Shown: piece after piece, positions 20,561-29,479 of the stretch
How positions within the stretch are numbered: the stretch's first letter is position 1
Layout of the letters: the number at the start of each line of letters is the position of its first letter
NCBI GenBank assembly: GCA_902651635.1
Contig: CACRSC010000008.1
Coordinates: 457,827 to 488,335 of the forward strand
Reading direction: 5' to 3'
From: Mastigamoeba balamuthi
Taxonomy: Eukaryota > Evosea > Mastigamoebida > Mastigamoebidae
Length of the DNA stretch: 30,509 nucleotides
Program-made: the position numbers and the translations under genes
The notes under the pieces: model-generated
Told to the model about the DNA's origin: nothing
Database searches by the model: none
What the model saw: only the letters and a program-made list of their open reading frames with translations

Positions 20561-20818
20561 CATTGATGGACCCTGTGCACACAATCGAGTCCCTCCACTC
20601 ACAGTGCGATTCCCTTGAACCACAGAAATCGGACAAGGTGGCCTCCTTGGAACGGCAAAACCGATGACTCCGACGTCGAAGTTCTGTCAGCGGGGTGCAC
20701 TTGGTAGTGCTCGACGAGATAGGGGCGTCGAGCAGAACCCCACCGTCGCCGTCTTGTCTTCTGTACTGAAGGAGGTCAAGCGCATCGTTGGTGCCACGTA
20801 CAGCTCAGCCACCTTCCT
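20561..20818 (+). pseudogene. Fragment copied from the 3' end of the myosin-RhoGEF gene
   Basis: About 20670-20818 is a diverged copy of the last exon of the myosin gene: VVLDEI, GVEQNPTVAVLSSVLKEVKR and the following IVGATYSSA mirror VVLDEI, GVGEQNPDVAAMASVLREVK and CIVAAMYSSP, with small deletions that break the frame. Just upstream, TIESLHSQC (about 20581-20606) resembles the end of the PH domain (VESLDALHSQIC). The middle exons are gone. It is non-functional and lies about 2 kb downstream of its source in the same orientation. Confidence 0.75.
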
Positions 20819-21462
20819 ATCATCTAACCTCAGTCCCCCAAGGCCACCCTTGGTTCTCTACGCCAACCATTCTCAGCGCCCCGGTGACGCCATCTCAGCT
20901 TCGCGGGACGAGCTCGGCCACGCTGGGGCCCTCAGCGATACTCCCGCCGGTTTAAATATCAATTGTATTCACTTATGCGGATGGAATTCCATAGCGTTTG
21001 AAGATCAAAAAGATATTCCTGGCCTATCGCCCCCACGCCCCCTGTTGACTGTCTGGTCTCAGGCCTGGCCCTCTCGACCGTGCCGCTTAACTCCACCGCT
21101 CTGAGCTCTGGGGCCGCGATAATTCCCGACGGGAACTCCCGTATCGCGAGAACAGCGTCTCGCAGTGGGGCGGGCGCCTCGGGCCGTGGGCCTGTGTGGT
21201 GCACACCCCTGACCACCCGCGACCGGTTGCCCTCTGTCTGCGCTTGTCTCAAAACGCCACTCAGCGCGTACGAGTGTACGAGCGCCGGCGTCGCTCCAGG
21301 CCCTCTCACTGCTCAGCAACATAACCGACACCGAAGTTTCAGTTTCCACGTAGGTAGATTCTGCTGACTCTTGGCGTCACAGATATACACACGTTTTCCA
21401 TATTCGAACCTTGGAGAAAAACGGGGGGTCGACTGTACCCCAGTCCCCTGGAGCCCCCTGTG
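20819..21462. other. Intergenic, no gene seen
   Basis: No frame looks like protein on either strand. GTTTAAATATC near 20950 and AGATATACAC near 21382 are AT-rich patches; the second lies about 80 bp before the next start codon and could be promoter-related. Confidence 0.35.
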
Positions 21463-22329
21463 ATGCAGCTCAGACAGCCTCTCGAGGAAGAACTCGGCGC
21501 CGTCACGTCGCTGTGCAGCTCGTGCGAGCCGAAGCCACGGATGTTCAGGAGGCTTCTGCAGCTCATGGGGTCCGCCGACGACCGCTCAGCTGCCCTCGCT
21601 GCACACCCGGATTCGTTCCACGCTTTCCTGCCGTTGCTTCCCCCGTGCCCCGCCCCCTACGTCCTGTTTTCGGTGGCCTTCACGAGCCTCACCACTCTGG
21701 CGAAAGCCAGGCGCGGGAACCCGTCCTTGTGGGAGAACGTGCGTCGGTCACAAAGACCTTCCTTTTTCATTTCCCTCTTTGAACCCTTGCTCGCTCGTGC
21801 AGTGTTCATCCTGCAGATCAAACGGGGTCAAGGCGCACTACTGGAGGTGTCTGCACTGCGAAGGCGTGTTCCGCCGCACGGTCTTTTCCAACGAGAACGA
21901 GGAGCAGGAGCATTCCAGCTTCGGCGTCGTCGTGTACTTCTTTGTCAAGGACAGGTCATCTCCAACTTCGCCGGCACCTCTCGCACCCCTCCGCGCGCAA
22001 TCTGAAGGACCGCCCCGCTCCAGATCCCCTGGAGCATCCCTGTGCGGCTTCACCAACTGCGCAGATGATAGTCAATGTCTAACCCATCTCACAGAGAGCA
22101 GGTGCTTGGGTTGATGAATGCGCTCTGGGATCGTGCTGACCGCGTCGAAAGAGACGCCATTTCCTCGCACCTCTTTGAGTTCTGTTCAGCACGTGGCATT
22201 TTCCGCTCGACCGATTGCTTCTGCCAGCTTGAGACTGACCCGACTGACTTCGGACCCCCATCTGTGTGTGGCTGGATCACCAATGCTCTCGATACAGCAC
22301 CGGATGGGCTCTACCGTACACTGCTCTGA
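21463..22329 (+). CDS. Three-exon orphan protein with a CxxC pair
   Basis: Exons 21463-21738, 21803-21954, 22095-22329 (introns 64 and 140 nt, phases 0 and 2, both GT-AG) give 220 residues. The joins yield continuous sequence: LWEN|CSSCRSNG and FVKD|REQVLGLMNALWD. Residues about 93-115 contain CSSC-x10-CLHC (CSSCRSNGVKAHYWRCLHCE), a likely zinc-binding site. The N-terminal half is helical with Arg/Leu (MFRRLLQLMGSADD). The C-terminal third (ADRVERDAISSHLFEF ... CGWITNALDTAP) is compact and Cys-containing. No signal peptide or membrane segment. The family is not recognised. Four Cys at this spacing suggest a small zinc fold in a cytosolic or nuclear protein, which is inference. Confidence 0.75.
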
Positions 22330-22362
22330 CGACAATTACCAATAAGCCTTGAGCACAACGAA

Positions 22363-22370
22363 TATAAATA
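22363..22370 (+). promoter_or_regulatory. TATAAATA box-like sequence
   Basis: A perfect TATAAATA 34 bp after the preceding stop codon, inside GAATATAAATAAGAGG. It may be a TATA box without an intact gene behind it or part of the 3' end of the upstream gene. Confidence 0.25.
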
Positions 22371-22559
22371 AGAGGAATTTGCCTCCTTTTCATTGAGGGC
22401 AGCCATTACTCATAGAGTTAATTGCCTCCAAACATGTCCCGGATCTCACTGTGTGTGCTCAAACATATACGTTTTGGAAGACGTTTTCTTCTGCAGTATC
22501 GTTTTTGTCCCTGTGGTCGTATTTGTCTGTAGCCTGATGTAATTGTCCAGAAAAACGCG

Positions 22560-23150
22560 GACCGCCCTGTCGACCACATCCTCGACCCCCCGGGCCCCTC
22601 GCGCCGTCACACAACGCGGACCACACGATGAGCATACTCGAGGCCCTGAGCCCACACGCCAGAACACCGCGCGCTCCGAGCTTCGTGGCGCCGACAGCGA
22701 GTACGCCGAAGACAAGCAGGGGCAGCTCCTCGGGGATTGTCTCGTCGCGAACAGCAGTGCGAACCATCAGCACAGCATCGCGCCATGAGGCAGTCCCTGC
22801 CACCAGCCGCACTGCCCCTGCCACAACGCTGGCGATGCCCATGACGCCGCACAGCACCAGGTCGGACCTGCCCAGCGTGCCCTGCAGCATCTTGCGCTCC
22901 TTCGAGGCCCGAGACGTCGTGATGGCTGCGGCAGGCCGGCAGTCGTGCTAGGGCCTGTCGCAATGATCACAGCGGAGCTGTGGCCCCACACGACGACAGA
23001 CCGGCGTGCACAACGTTGCTGCACTCCACGAGCGGCGTCGTCTCAGAGATCCCCACAGCAGGTGCAGCGTTGGGCACGTGTGCGGCCTGCCCGTAAGTAG
23101 TGACTCGCCACTCACGAGCTCTGCAATTGTGCACCTCACCTTTGCTCTTT
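22560..23150 (-). pseudogene. P-type cation-transporting ATPase relic
   Basis: Read from about 23,130 leftward in three successive frames: SGESLLTG, then AAPAVGISETTPLVECSNVV and HAGL, then SSAVIIATGPSTTAG, then SKERKMLQGTLGRSD. A first membrane segment follows (DLVLCGVMGIASVVAGAVRL) and a second with the IPEELPLLVFGVLAVGATKL signature. This is the order of a type II P-type ATPase from the actuator domain (ESLLTGE, AGT, ATG) through TM3 and TM4 (IPEGLP). The phosphorylation motif DKTGTLT should follow within about 35 residues; instead the frame runs into low-complexity Gly/Arg and stops. Two frameshifts plus this truncation make it non-functional. The cytoplasmic P and N domains are absent from the window. 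Confidence 0.7.
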
Positions 23151-23355
23151 AAAGATGCTGACACCCTTACATTCTTTACATCCACGTTGTACAAGTGCTA
23201 TATGATATCTGCTGTAAAGACCAGTACAATTAGTTGATCACCATCAGTAATAGTGTGAATCTGAGTACCTGTTTCGGTTCTTCACAATCCTGCCTCTCTG
23301 TGTCTCTAACACTGTCTACAATTGTAATTAGATGCAATTTATAATGAAATTGTAC
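23151..23355. other. AT-rich, no gene seen
   Basis: No coding frame or repeat that I can support; marks the change from the GC-rich island to the AT-rich right flank. Confidence 0.4.
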
Positions 23356-23538
23356 CTTCTCTGATTCTGCTGGAGCACAGTCCTGGGAATCTGAAGTTGA
23401 AGAAGCAGAAGAAGGAGGGGACTGCAGTGGAATATCATCAAGACTGAATTGTGGCTCAGCAGTAGCAGCAGCAGCAACACGAGGACGCTTCGAAGGCCTA
23501 TCTACCGGTGAAGCAGATCGGTGCTGCTCTTGTTTGAT
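23356..23538 (-). CDS. Candidate exon with nuclear localisation signal
   Basis: The minus strand reads 61 codons without a stop, ending at a clean AAG|GTACAA donor (23356|23355). The peptide is Ser/Pro-rich and contains PVDRPSKRPRVAAAA, close to a classical basic nuclear localisation signal, followed by an acidic patch (FSLDDIPLQSPPSS). An in-frame TGA just upstream means the exon must begin at an acceptor. It could be a late exon of the decayed minus-strand gene to its right, or the remains of a transposase or transcription factor. No domain recognised. Confidence 0.4.
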
Positions 23539-24239
23539 GCCTCAATCTCTATGGGGTTTTCCCAGAGGGACAAGGCATATCCCTGTGCCAGGGCAGGGCC
23601 AGAGTGTGCCAGGCCCTGCCCCAATGACATCCCACCGAAACAGTGAAGGGATACATTGACTGAAACAGAGGTTAAAACGAATTTTAAAAACTGTTAAAAT
23701 TTGAAAAAGGAAAAATCAGAAAACAGTAAAAGTAACAAAAAAGAGAGAGCAATGACGAAAAAAACGATGACAGAAAAAAGAACATCATAATTTGAAAAGG
23801 ATGAGGGTGAATTTGGAGGCAGAAGACCAAGAAAAAGAAGGCAGAGATAAATGAAAAAACACGGTTCGAATTTGAACAAATTAAATGCCGGTGATAAAGG
23901 TAAAACATATGTAGAAGAACAGCAAGTGAGGAAGAGAACAATAATATTGTAACAACAAAGTAATAATTGATTTAGACTTTGTGTCATGTGAATCAGAGTG
24001 TGATGTGAGCCAGGTCTCAAATTGACCTGGCCGAATGAACTCAGTGTCTGTAGATGTTAATGATACCAGAAACTTACTGGCCTTGGCTATTACCCACTGC
24101 TGAAGCATACCTCTTCTCGTTATCAGTGACTTGTAAGAAGTCGGTTTGTAGCTCATCAGTATGCAGGAATGGCATATCACAGCATGCAGCCCCAATTGCT
24201 CTATGTTCCATCTGCTATCACGCAGGGACTCCCATACAG
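23539..24239. other. AT-rich spacer
   Basis: A-rich on the plus strand (23,670-23,880) with only low-complexity open frames on the minus strand. A partial copy of the palindrome family (GCCGGT-GATAAAG, 23887-23899) is present. No gene is supported. Confidence 0.35.
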
Positions 24240-24517
24240 TAACAAGTGAATTAGCCAGGACCAGCCCCACCGGCTCAATGCGCTGCACTACACAGAATGT
24301 GGGATGCCCCTCTATGAATCCCCTGAACACTGCGAGGTGCCCCCCAACAAGCAGCAGCTGATCCCAAGATCTGAGGATGGTAGCCGTGCCTTCTTCTTAG
24401 GTCTCAGGGCCATTGAGAGGTATGGTGCAATCGCTGGTGCACAGAGAATGCTCGGGTCCAGCAGTGCTTCGAGCGACCTTAGAAACAATGTTGTGAACAC
24501 ATCATCGCCCTGCTCAG

Positions 24518-24537
24518 TCTTATCACCAGTGATAAGA
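24518..24537. repeat. Palindrome family copy, near-perfect
   Basis: TCTTATC-ACCAGT-GATAAGA: both arms are perfect reverse complements; only the two central bases do not pair. On the minus strand it lies just past the end of good coding sequence in the GHTH-family relic. Confidence 0.75.
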
Positions 24538-25940
24538 AAAATGAGATACAAAAGTAGAAACGAAACGTACCAGTGGATCAACAAAGGTCTGGTTGCGAAC
24601 ATCCTCTCTGTCCAGCAGAGTCTGCCACCAAGCAGCTGATACTGCAGTGAACTGCAGCCGTCCCTGTTGCAGGAATGCTGTCACAGCATTCCTATCAAAC
24701 AAGTCCCAGTTGGCCTCGTGCTGCATCACAACAGACCCTGGCAGAAACGTGGAGAAAATGGACCTGGCAGTCTCTGACCACTCGTGGCCCCAGTTGTGCA
24801 TGCGATACATGTAAACTGGCAGGGAAACACCACCAATAAGAGCTTCATATATGTGGAATCCATGAAGCTCTCCCAGGGATGGATAGTTGATGATAGAGGC
24901 CTCGAAGAAGCTGGCCAGCATGTAACACCTATTGAGGTAGGTCATCTGGATTTTGAACTGCTTCAGGAAGCTCTGCTTGGCCCAGGAGATGGTGAACACC
25001 TCGGGCACCTCTGGCATGGACATGATGTTGTTGCGATGGAAGTACTTGGAGGGGCTGCTAAAGTACTGGTCCAGCTCGTTGTGTGTGTGGCCTGTAAGCT
25101 GGTAGAAAACAAATGCTTCATCAACAAACCTGCAGTGCACCAGGAAGTCCAGGGTGGCCATGACCACGTTGTTCTTGTTTTGGTTCTCTGGGTTGTCCAG
25201 CACTAGGGTCAGGCTACGAGGGCAGAACGTGGAATGCTACCTTAGATGCTCTACTATGTGCATCAGCAGAGTAGTGCAGACAAGGTCCTGATTCTTGGGC
25301 CAAAGGCCAGACATGGAGAGGCAGTACTTCACCAAGTGAAACGTAAAGTCCAGCACCCCCATTACCAGAAGGAAGGGGTACTGTAGGCTGCTCCAGTTGC
25401 TGTAGTTCTGGCAGAGACACAGGAGAGTGGGTGCAGTCATGCCGTTTATGATCAAGCACTAACAATTGGCAGCATCTGCTCAGCACTTGTTCACCTGCTG
25501 GTTGACAAATGTGCATTCGTTTTTAAAGTCATTGCGATGCTGCCTCTGGTCTTCATGGAGGGCAGTGAGGTGGATAAGGTCATCTGAATTAAGAAGGCTG
25601 TCTCAGTACTGGGCGCACTGCTGACAGACCCTGTCCTGTGATCACCCTTTCTACTTAGGCATTTGAGCCAAGGGAAATCGTTCCGCCACACATGATAAAA
25701 CAGAATGACACTGGGAAAGCTGTCGACGGGCATACCCTGAACCATGAGGTCACTGAGCAAGTAAATCCAGAAGCAGACACACGATTGGCCCATGAGTAGA
25801 TATATGCACTGGTGATTGGCGATGAGGTCAGACTCAGGGCAGAAGTCACCTTGTGACAATGTTGAAGGCGATGTAAGTGCAGATAAGAGAGCTCTTGAGG
25901 GCAACTGAATTCATAGGATTGTACCTGGAATGAAAAGTAA

Positions 25941-25960
25941 GACTATTACCAGCGATAAGC
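25941..25960. repeat. Palindrome family copy, one arm
   Basis: GACTATT-ACCAGC-GATAAGC: intact right arm and the common ACCAGC core, degraded left arm. Within the GHTH-family relic. Confidence 0.4.
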
Positions 25961-26431
25961 TTGTACTCAATCTAATCGGAGCGGAAGTGAGACGTGCACG
26001 TGTTGTGTGACAGTCCAGTGATAGCGACGAAGCCATTAAGGCAAATGTATGTGGTCTGCTGTGGGTCTACTGGATACATTGTAAGACCAGATCAGATCTG
26101 TCTGTATTGCGACTGGCTGAATAGTGCAGCTGCTGTCTCTGCAGTGGACATTGAGAGCCAGAACCTTCAGAGCTCTATGACAGTGAGAGGAGCGAGTCAC
26201 AGGGTGCAGAAGAAGGTGCAACACGATCTAAGCATCATGTTGACCAGGTCATCTAGCAGAGAGTCACTCTGCAGCTTCTTCAGCTGGTGGCAAATCACAA
26301 AGTGATCTGGATCATCTGCTATGTCCTCGGCAGATAGGCGAAGCCGATCAGTGTGAACACGTGTAAGAAGGACTTGGTGATAGTGATTGATGTCGTAAAT
26401 GCCCTTGAGGGCCTCTGAAATTATGGTAGAG

Positions 26432-26451
26432 TTTTATTGCCAGTGATTGAA
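26432..26451. repeat. Palindrome family copy
   Basis: TTTTATT-GCCAGT-GATTGAA, both arms recognisable. It falls exactly where coding sequence of the GHTH-family relic is interrupted (between HAFN and EALKGIYDIN on the minus strand). Confidence 0.55.
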
Positions 26452-26747
26452 TGCATGGAGGGCAAGACTGGGTGCATCACTTGTTGGTGGGAACTCAAAG
26501 GCATCCGAGAGCATTAGTGAGGGTAGATTGAAGCGCAGCAAGCGAACAGCCTCTGCATACTCCGGGCTATGGCACATGTCCCGTGTTGCTGGGGGAAGAT
26601 TCCTGGCGAGCTGAACTACGGGACAGGCTGCTGCAGTGATGGTATGGTACACAACTGGCGGCAAAGAAAGAGGCACTTTGAATATATTCAGAAATAGCAA
26701 AATAGTAGACAGAATGTTACCCTAGGTATTCATGTGCAGGTGGGGGT

Positions 26748-26767
26748 TTTAATCGCCAGCGATAAAA
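26748..26767. repeat. Palindrome family copy
   Basis: TTTAATC-GCCAGC-GATAAAA, one mismatch in the left arm. Lies at the outer end of the GHTH-family relic. Confidence 0.65.
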
Positions 26768-26770
26768 GTG

Positions 26771-26820
26771 TTATAAATATCTAGATATTATTAGATATTA
26801 GAAATATCTAAAGATATTCA
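26771..26820. repeat. AT-rich cluster of ATATCTAGATAT-type inverted repeats
   Basis: AATATCTAGATATT (26776-26789) is a perfect 14-bp palindrome; related TAGATATTA and AAATATCTAAAGATATT follow immediately. Directly adjacent to a copy of the GATAA palindrome. Confidence 0.6.
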
Positions 26821-27129
26821 AAGAGATTTGTTGAGTGGTGGGAAGATATCTGCCGCGGGATAAGGACAATAGATTCAGAAGAATTCCCAACCTTGTGTGT
26901 GTAACACTTGGTAGATTGGTTCGGCTGGATTCCCCTCTGCCTATTCATTGGGAGAGGTGGGGTGAGACACAAGACGTGAAATTCTGAGACTGCCCAGGAG
27001 GTGCAGTGACAGTTCTTCAGCGAGGCTGCTCTCTGGCTGGTGTGCACAGTCACAGTTCGTCGTTAGAGCTACCCAGGCTGGGTTCCGGGAATTACAGTTC
27101 CAGTTCTTCGGCCGAGGGTCTTCCACCAG
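26821..27129. other. Spacer before the retroelement
   Basis: No gene seen. If the retroelement had a 5' LTR it should lie here or just to the right, but no direct repeat of this sequence is visible at the other end. Confidence 0.3.
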
Positions 27130-27716
27130 ATGATGGGCGTCTGGATATTTTCTGAGGTGATATCCTGCCTAGCTGGTGGGAAAGTCAATGAGTGTTCCCT
27201 TGAAGGAGCTGGACATGACGGGGATGGTGGAGGGGAGGCAGTGGTGGCAGCAGCTGCTGTGTGGCCGACCGTCCAGCCCCTCACTTCACAGGTGACTGAG
27301 GACGCAGCACTGGGGAGGTCTGGGGCGCTGAGGAGTGAGCTCACACCTCAGGTGCCAGTGCTCGCAGTCAAATCTGGGGTGCCATGCTGGCTGAGCTTGG
27401 AAGCACCAGTGGTGATGCACCTCCTAGCGATGAGCGAATGCCTCGAGCTGGAGAGAATGAGGTGTGCCTTCAATTTCATGTGGGCCTCGGACAGGGAGAT
27501 GTTCAATAGGGTCTTCTCAGCACTGCGAGTGGGACCTCCCAGCGGTGAGAGCGAGTGGGTAGCGGGCTGAGTGAGGGACATGACAGCGGCAGGAACACTG
27601 AGAGAGCAGGTTGGTGATGAAGAGGTGCTTGCCGCGGTGGCCTTCAGGACTTCTGGGTGTGTGCGAGAGGAGATGACACAGGTGGTGGCCCAGGGGAACG
27701 TGGTGTCAGAAGGCAG

Positions 27717-27736
27717 TTTTATCGCCCATGATAAAA
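27717..27736. repeat. Palindrome family copy
   Basis: TTTTATC-GCCCAT-GATAAAA: both arms match the consensus exactly. Inside the gag region, where it would encode FIAHDK. Confidence 0.75.
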
Positions 27737-27890
27737 CCAGCAGCAGGAAGGCACCTGTGGCTGCAGCCCCCCGTACAGCCAAGTGCATACTTGAGGAGGC
27801 AGTGCTGGTGGCAGCCCAGTGAGTGGGAGCGGTCCCCAGAGCGATGTTGGGCCCCACAAACGCTGGAGGCTGGGAAATGGCAGCAGGAGG

Positions 27891-27910
27891 AGTTATCGCC
27901 AGCGATAGAG
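27891..27910. repeat. Palindrome family copy
   Basis: AGTTATC-GCCAGC-GATAGAG: inner arms intact, outer bases diverged. Inside the gag region, 174 bp from the previous copy. Confidence 0.6.
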
Positions 27911-28549
27911 TTGCTGGTCGTGAACTGAACTTCCATGTCATCTGCAGCCGGGCAGAGGCAGAGGCAACAGACATCACAGAGAGGAGACCACCAGGGGTTG
28001 GGGCCTGGGTGCGGATGGTGCTGGCACCCTCAGTCCCGCTGTTCAATGCCAGTGTGAACGTGAATGTCCTGGTGTTCCTCTGGGAGATCTCGCACTTTGT
28101 GGAGTCAGCCAACCTTGACGAGCCCAATGCCCATCTGCTGCTGTCCAAGCTGGTGGGAAGGGCAGCAGTCGTGGCCAGCAGCTGGCTGAACCTGTTGGTA
28201 GCGGTGTTCACGGTGCGCATGGTCCGGACGTGGACTGGGGAGGAGCTCATGGTCAGGCTGTGGGACAAGATTGACGGGCTAGTGCAGCAGCCTGGGCAGA
28301 GTGCAGCAGACCTGGCAGCAACACTCAACCAGCTCTACAACATGATCAACCCGGCAACTGTAGAGGCCATAAGGCTCAAGCGTTTCAAGAGAGCCATGAC
28401 CAGCAAATAAGGCCCACGGCACGTTCATCACTGCCTGGCCATGCACTGTTGAGGAGGTGGTGGTGCTGGTGGCAGACACGGTGGCTGAGGAGGCCCGAAT
28501 GAAGAGGGCCCAGGTGGCACAGGGCACCACTGGAGCCTGAGCGGCCGCA

Positions 28550-28960
28550 GTGGACAGAAAAGGGGCCTCACGCCAGTGGCCGCTAGCATGGGAGAGAAGT
28601 GGCCATCGGTCCACAGGCGGACCGCAGCAGCAGTATTTCTGCTATGCTGGCTATGGGCACTATGCATGGGACTGCTCATTCAAGGGCGAGGCAGTCAGGG
28701 TGCGTGAGCGCTGCAGCCAGCAAAACAAGAGGAGTTGCGAGGGCCCACAGAAGGAGCATCGGCCCAACAGGAGAGGCCACAAGAACGCCAAGGTGTCCTC
28801 CATCGGCACTGCAAGGGCGAAGGACAAAGCAACACCTATCGCACACGATAAGCCCGAGAAGGAGATGGGAGAGGACGCCGAAGAGGATGACATGAAGGAC
28901 GAGTCGTGCGGGTTGGCCCATGCACACGTGGTGAACTCGCCAGTGCTCCATCACGTGGGC
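28550..28960 (+). pseudogene. Zinc-knuckle and linker region of the retroelement
   Basis: FCYAGYGHYAWDCSF near residue 30 of this frame is a CCHC zinc knuckle (C-x2-C-x4-H-x4-C) that has lost its second Cys and is two residues short. A basic linker follows (SQQNKRSCEG ... NRRGHKNAKVSS) with the nucleic-acid-binding character expected of nucleocapsid. Confidence 0.5.
28834..28853. repeat. Palindrome family copy
   Basis: ACCTATC-GCACAC-GATAAGC: inner arms TATC and GATA intact. It lies in the basic linker of the retroelement and encodes PIAHDKP. Confidence 0.5.
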
Positions 28961-29009
28961 AGTGACAGGAGGGTGCACAAGGGTGACACAGCATCGGCAA
29001 GCGACCTGT

Positions 29010-29330
29010 TTGATAACTACAAGGCCCACTGCAGTGGTCTTAATCGAGGGAAGGACCAGCGAGGCGATGCTCGACAATGGGGCAGAGGCGAACATCATTC
29101 AGCAGGCGACCTTCCTCAGGATGGCAGTCCACCCGGAGATCAGTCCATATCGGGGAAAGATGATGGGCTGGGATGGCAACAAGACCGACATCCTGGGATG
29201 GGCACGCATGCACGTGTCCCTCGCCGGACGCTTGGCCATGATCCCCTTTGTGATCATGTGGCAGAGTATCTGCGAGGTCATCCTGGGGGGCCCGGCCCTG
29301 CGCATGTTCGGGGCCCAGGTGGACCTCGTG
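29010..29330 (+). pseudogene. Retroelement aspartic protease
   Basis: In its own frame, TAVVLIEGRTSEAMLDNGAE then ANIIQ carries the active-site loop as Asp-Asn-Gly-Ala (family normally D-S/T-G-A), followed by a flap-like region and ILGGPALRMFGAQVDL, the conserved ILG helix. The frame differs from both flanking regions, so the polyprotein is broken or relied on frameshifting. Confidence 0.6.
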
Positions 29331-29479
29331 TCATGGTGGCTCTGGCTTCCCCCTGGAGTGGCAGCGAGCTGGTGCCAGTGGACCCCGAGCCAGTGGTGGC
29401 CAACATGGCAGTGGGACAGGCCACTGGGGTAGGGACCACCAGTGAGTTTGCTGAGCCCAGGCCAGAGGCAGGACCCATA

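Larger units (their letters stand above)
24240..26700 (-). pseudogene. Relic of a GHTHxxxDQ-family gene (DUF7869-like, possibly transposon-derived)
   Basis: Segments on the minus strand follow the order of a family widespread in eukaryotes. N-terminal segments (LRFNLPSLMLSDAFEF; LRLSAEDIADDPDHFVICHQ) are followed by ICLNGFVAITGLS. From about 25,670 to 24,580 a single frame runs through a CxxC (VCQQCAQY), LIHLTALHEDQRQHRNDFKN, LIINGMTAPT (the family's SIIIDGMD position), LDNPENQNKNN (DN..ENKN position) and TGHTHNELDQYFS. That frame is broken by six stops, at 25651, 25642, 25603, 25480, 25459 and 25237 (lowest base given), three TAG and three TGA. The segment upstream carries more stops. The family name is my best match, not certain. 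Its function is unknown; linkage to mobile elements is suspected from its patchy, multi-copy distribution. Confidence 0.65.
27571..28548 (+). pseudogene. Gag-like region of the retroelement
   Basis: The frame at 27823-28410 carries a helical segment typical of retrotransposon gag: VPLFNASVNVNVLVFLWEIS, LLSKLVGRAAVVASSWLNLL, TWTGEELMVRLWDKIDGLVQ and ATLNQLYNMIN. After a stop the coding signal continues one frame over (EEVVVLVADTVAEEARMKRA). Upstream (27571-27822) another open frame precedes it. Gag would form the capsid of the particle; here it is broken. Confidence 0.55.

Noticed and set aside
27348-28328. 326-codon minus-strand open frame opposite gag
   Set aside because: Low-complexity Ser/Thr/Ala translation without motifs; the plus strand has gag-like sequence in the right order before protease and RT.
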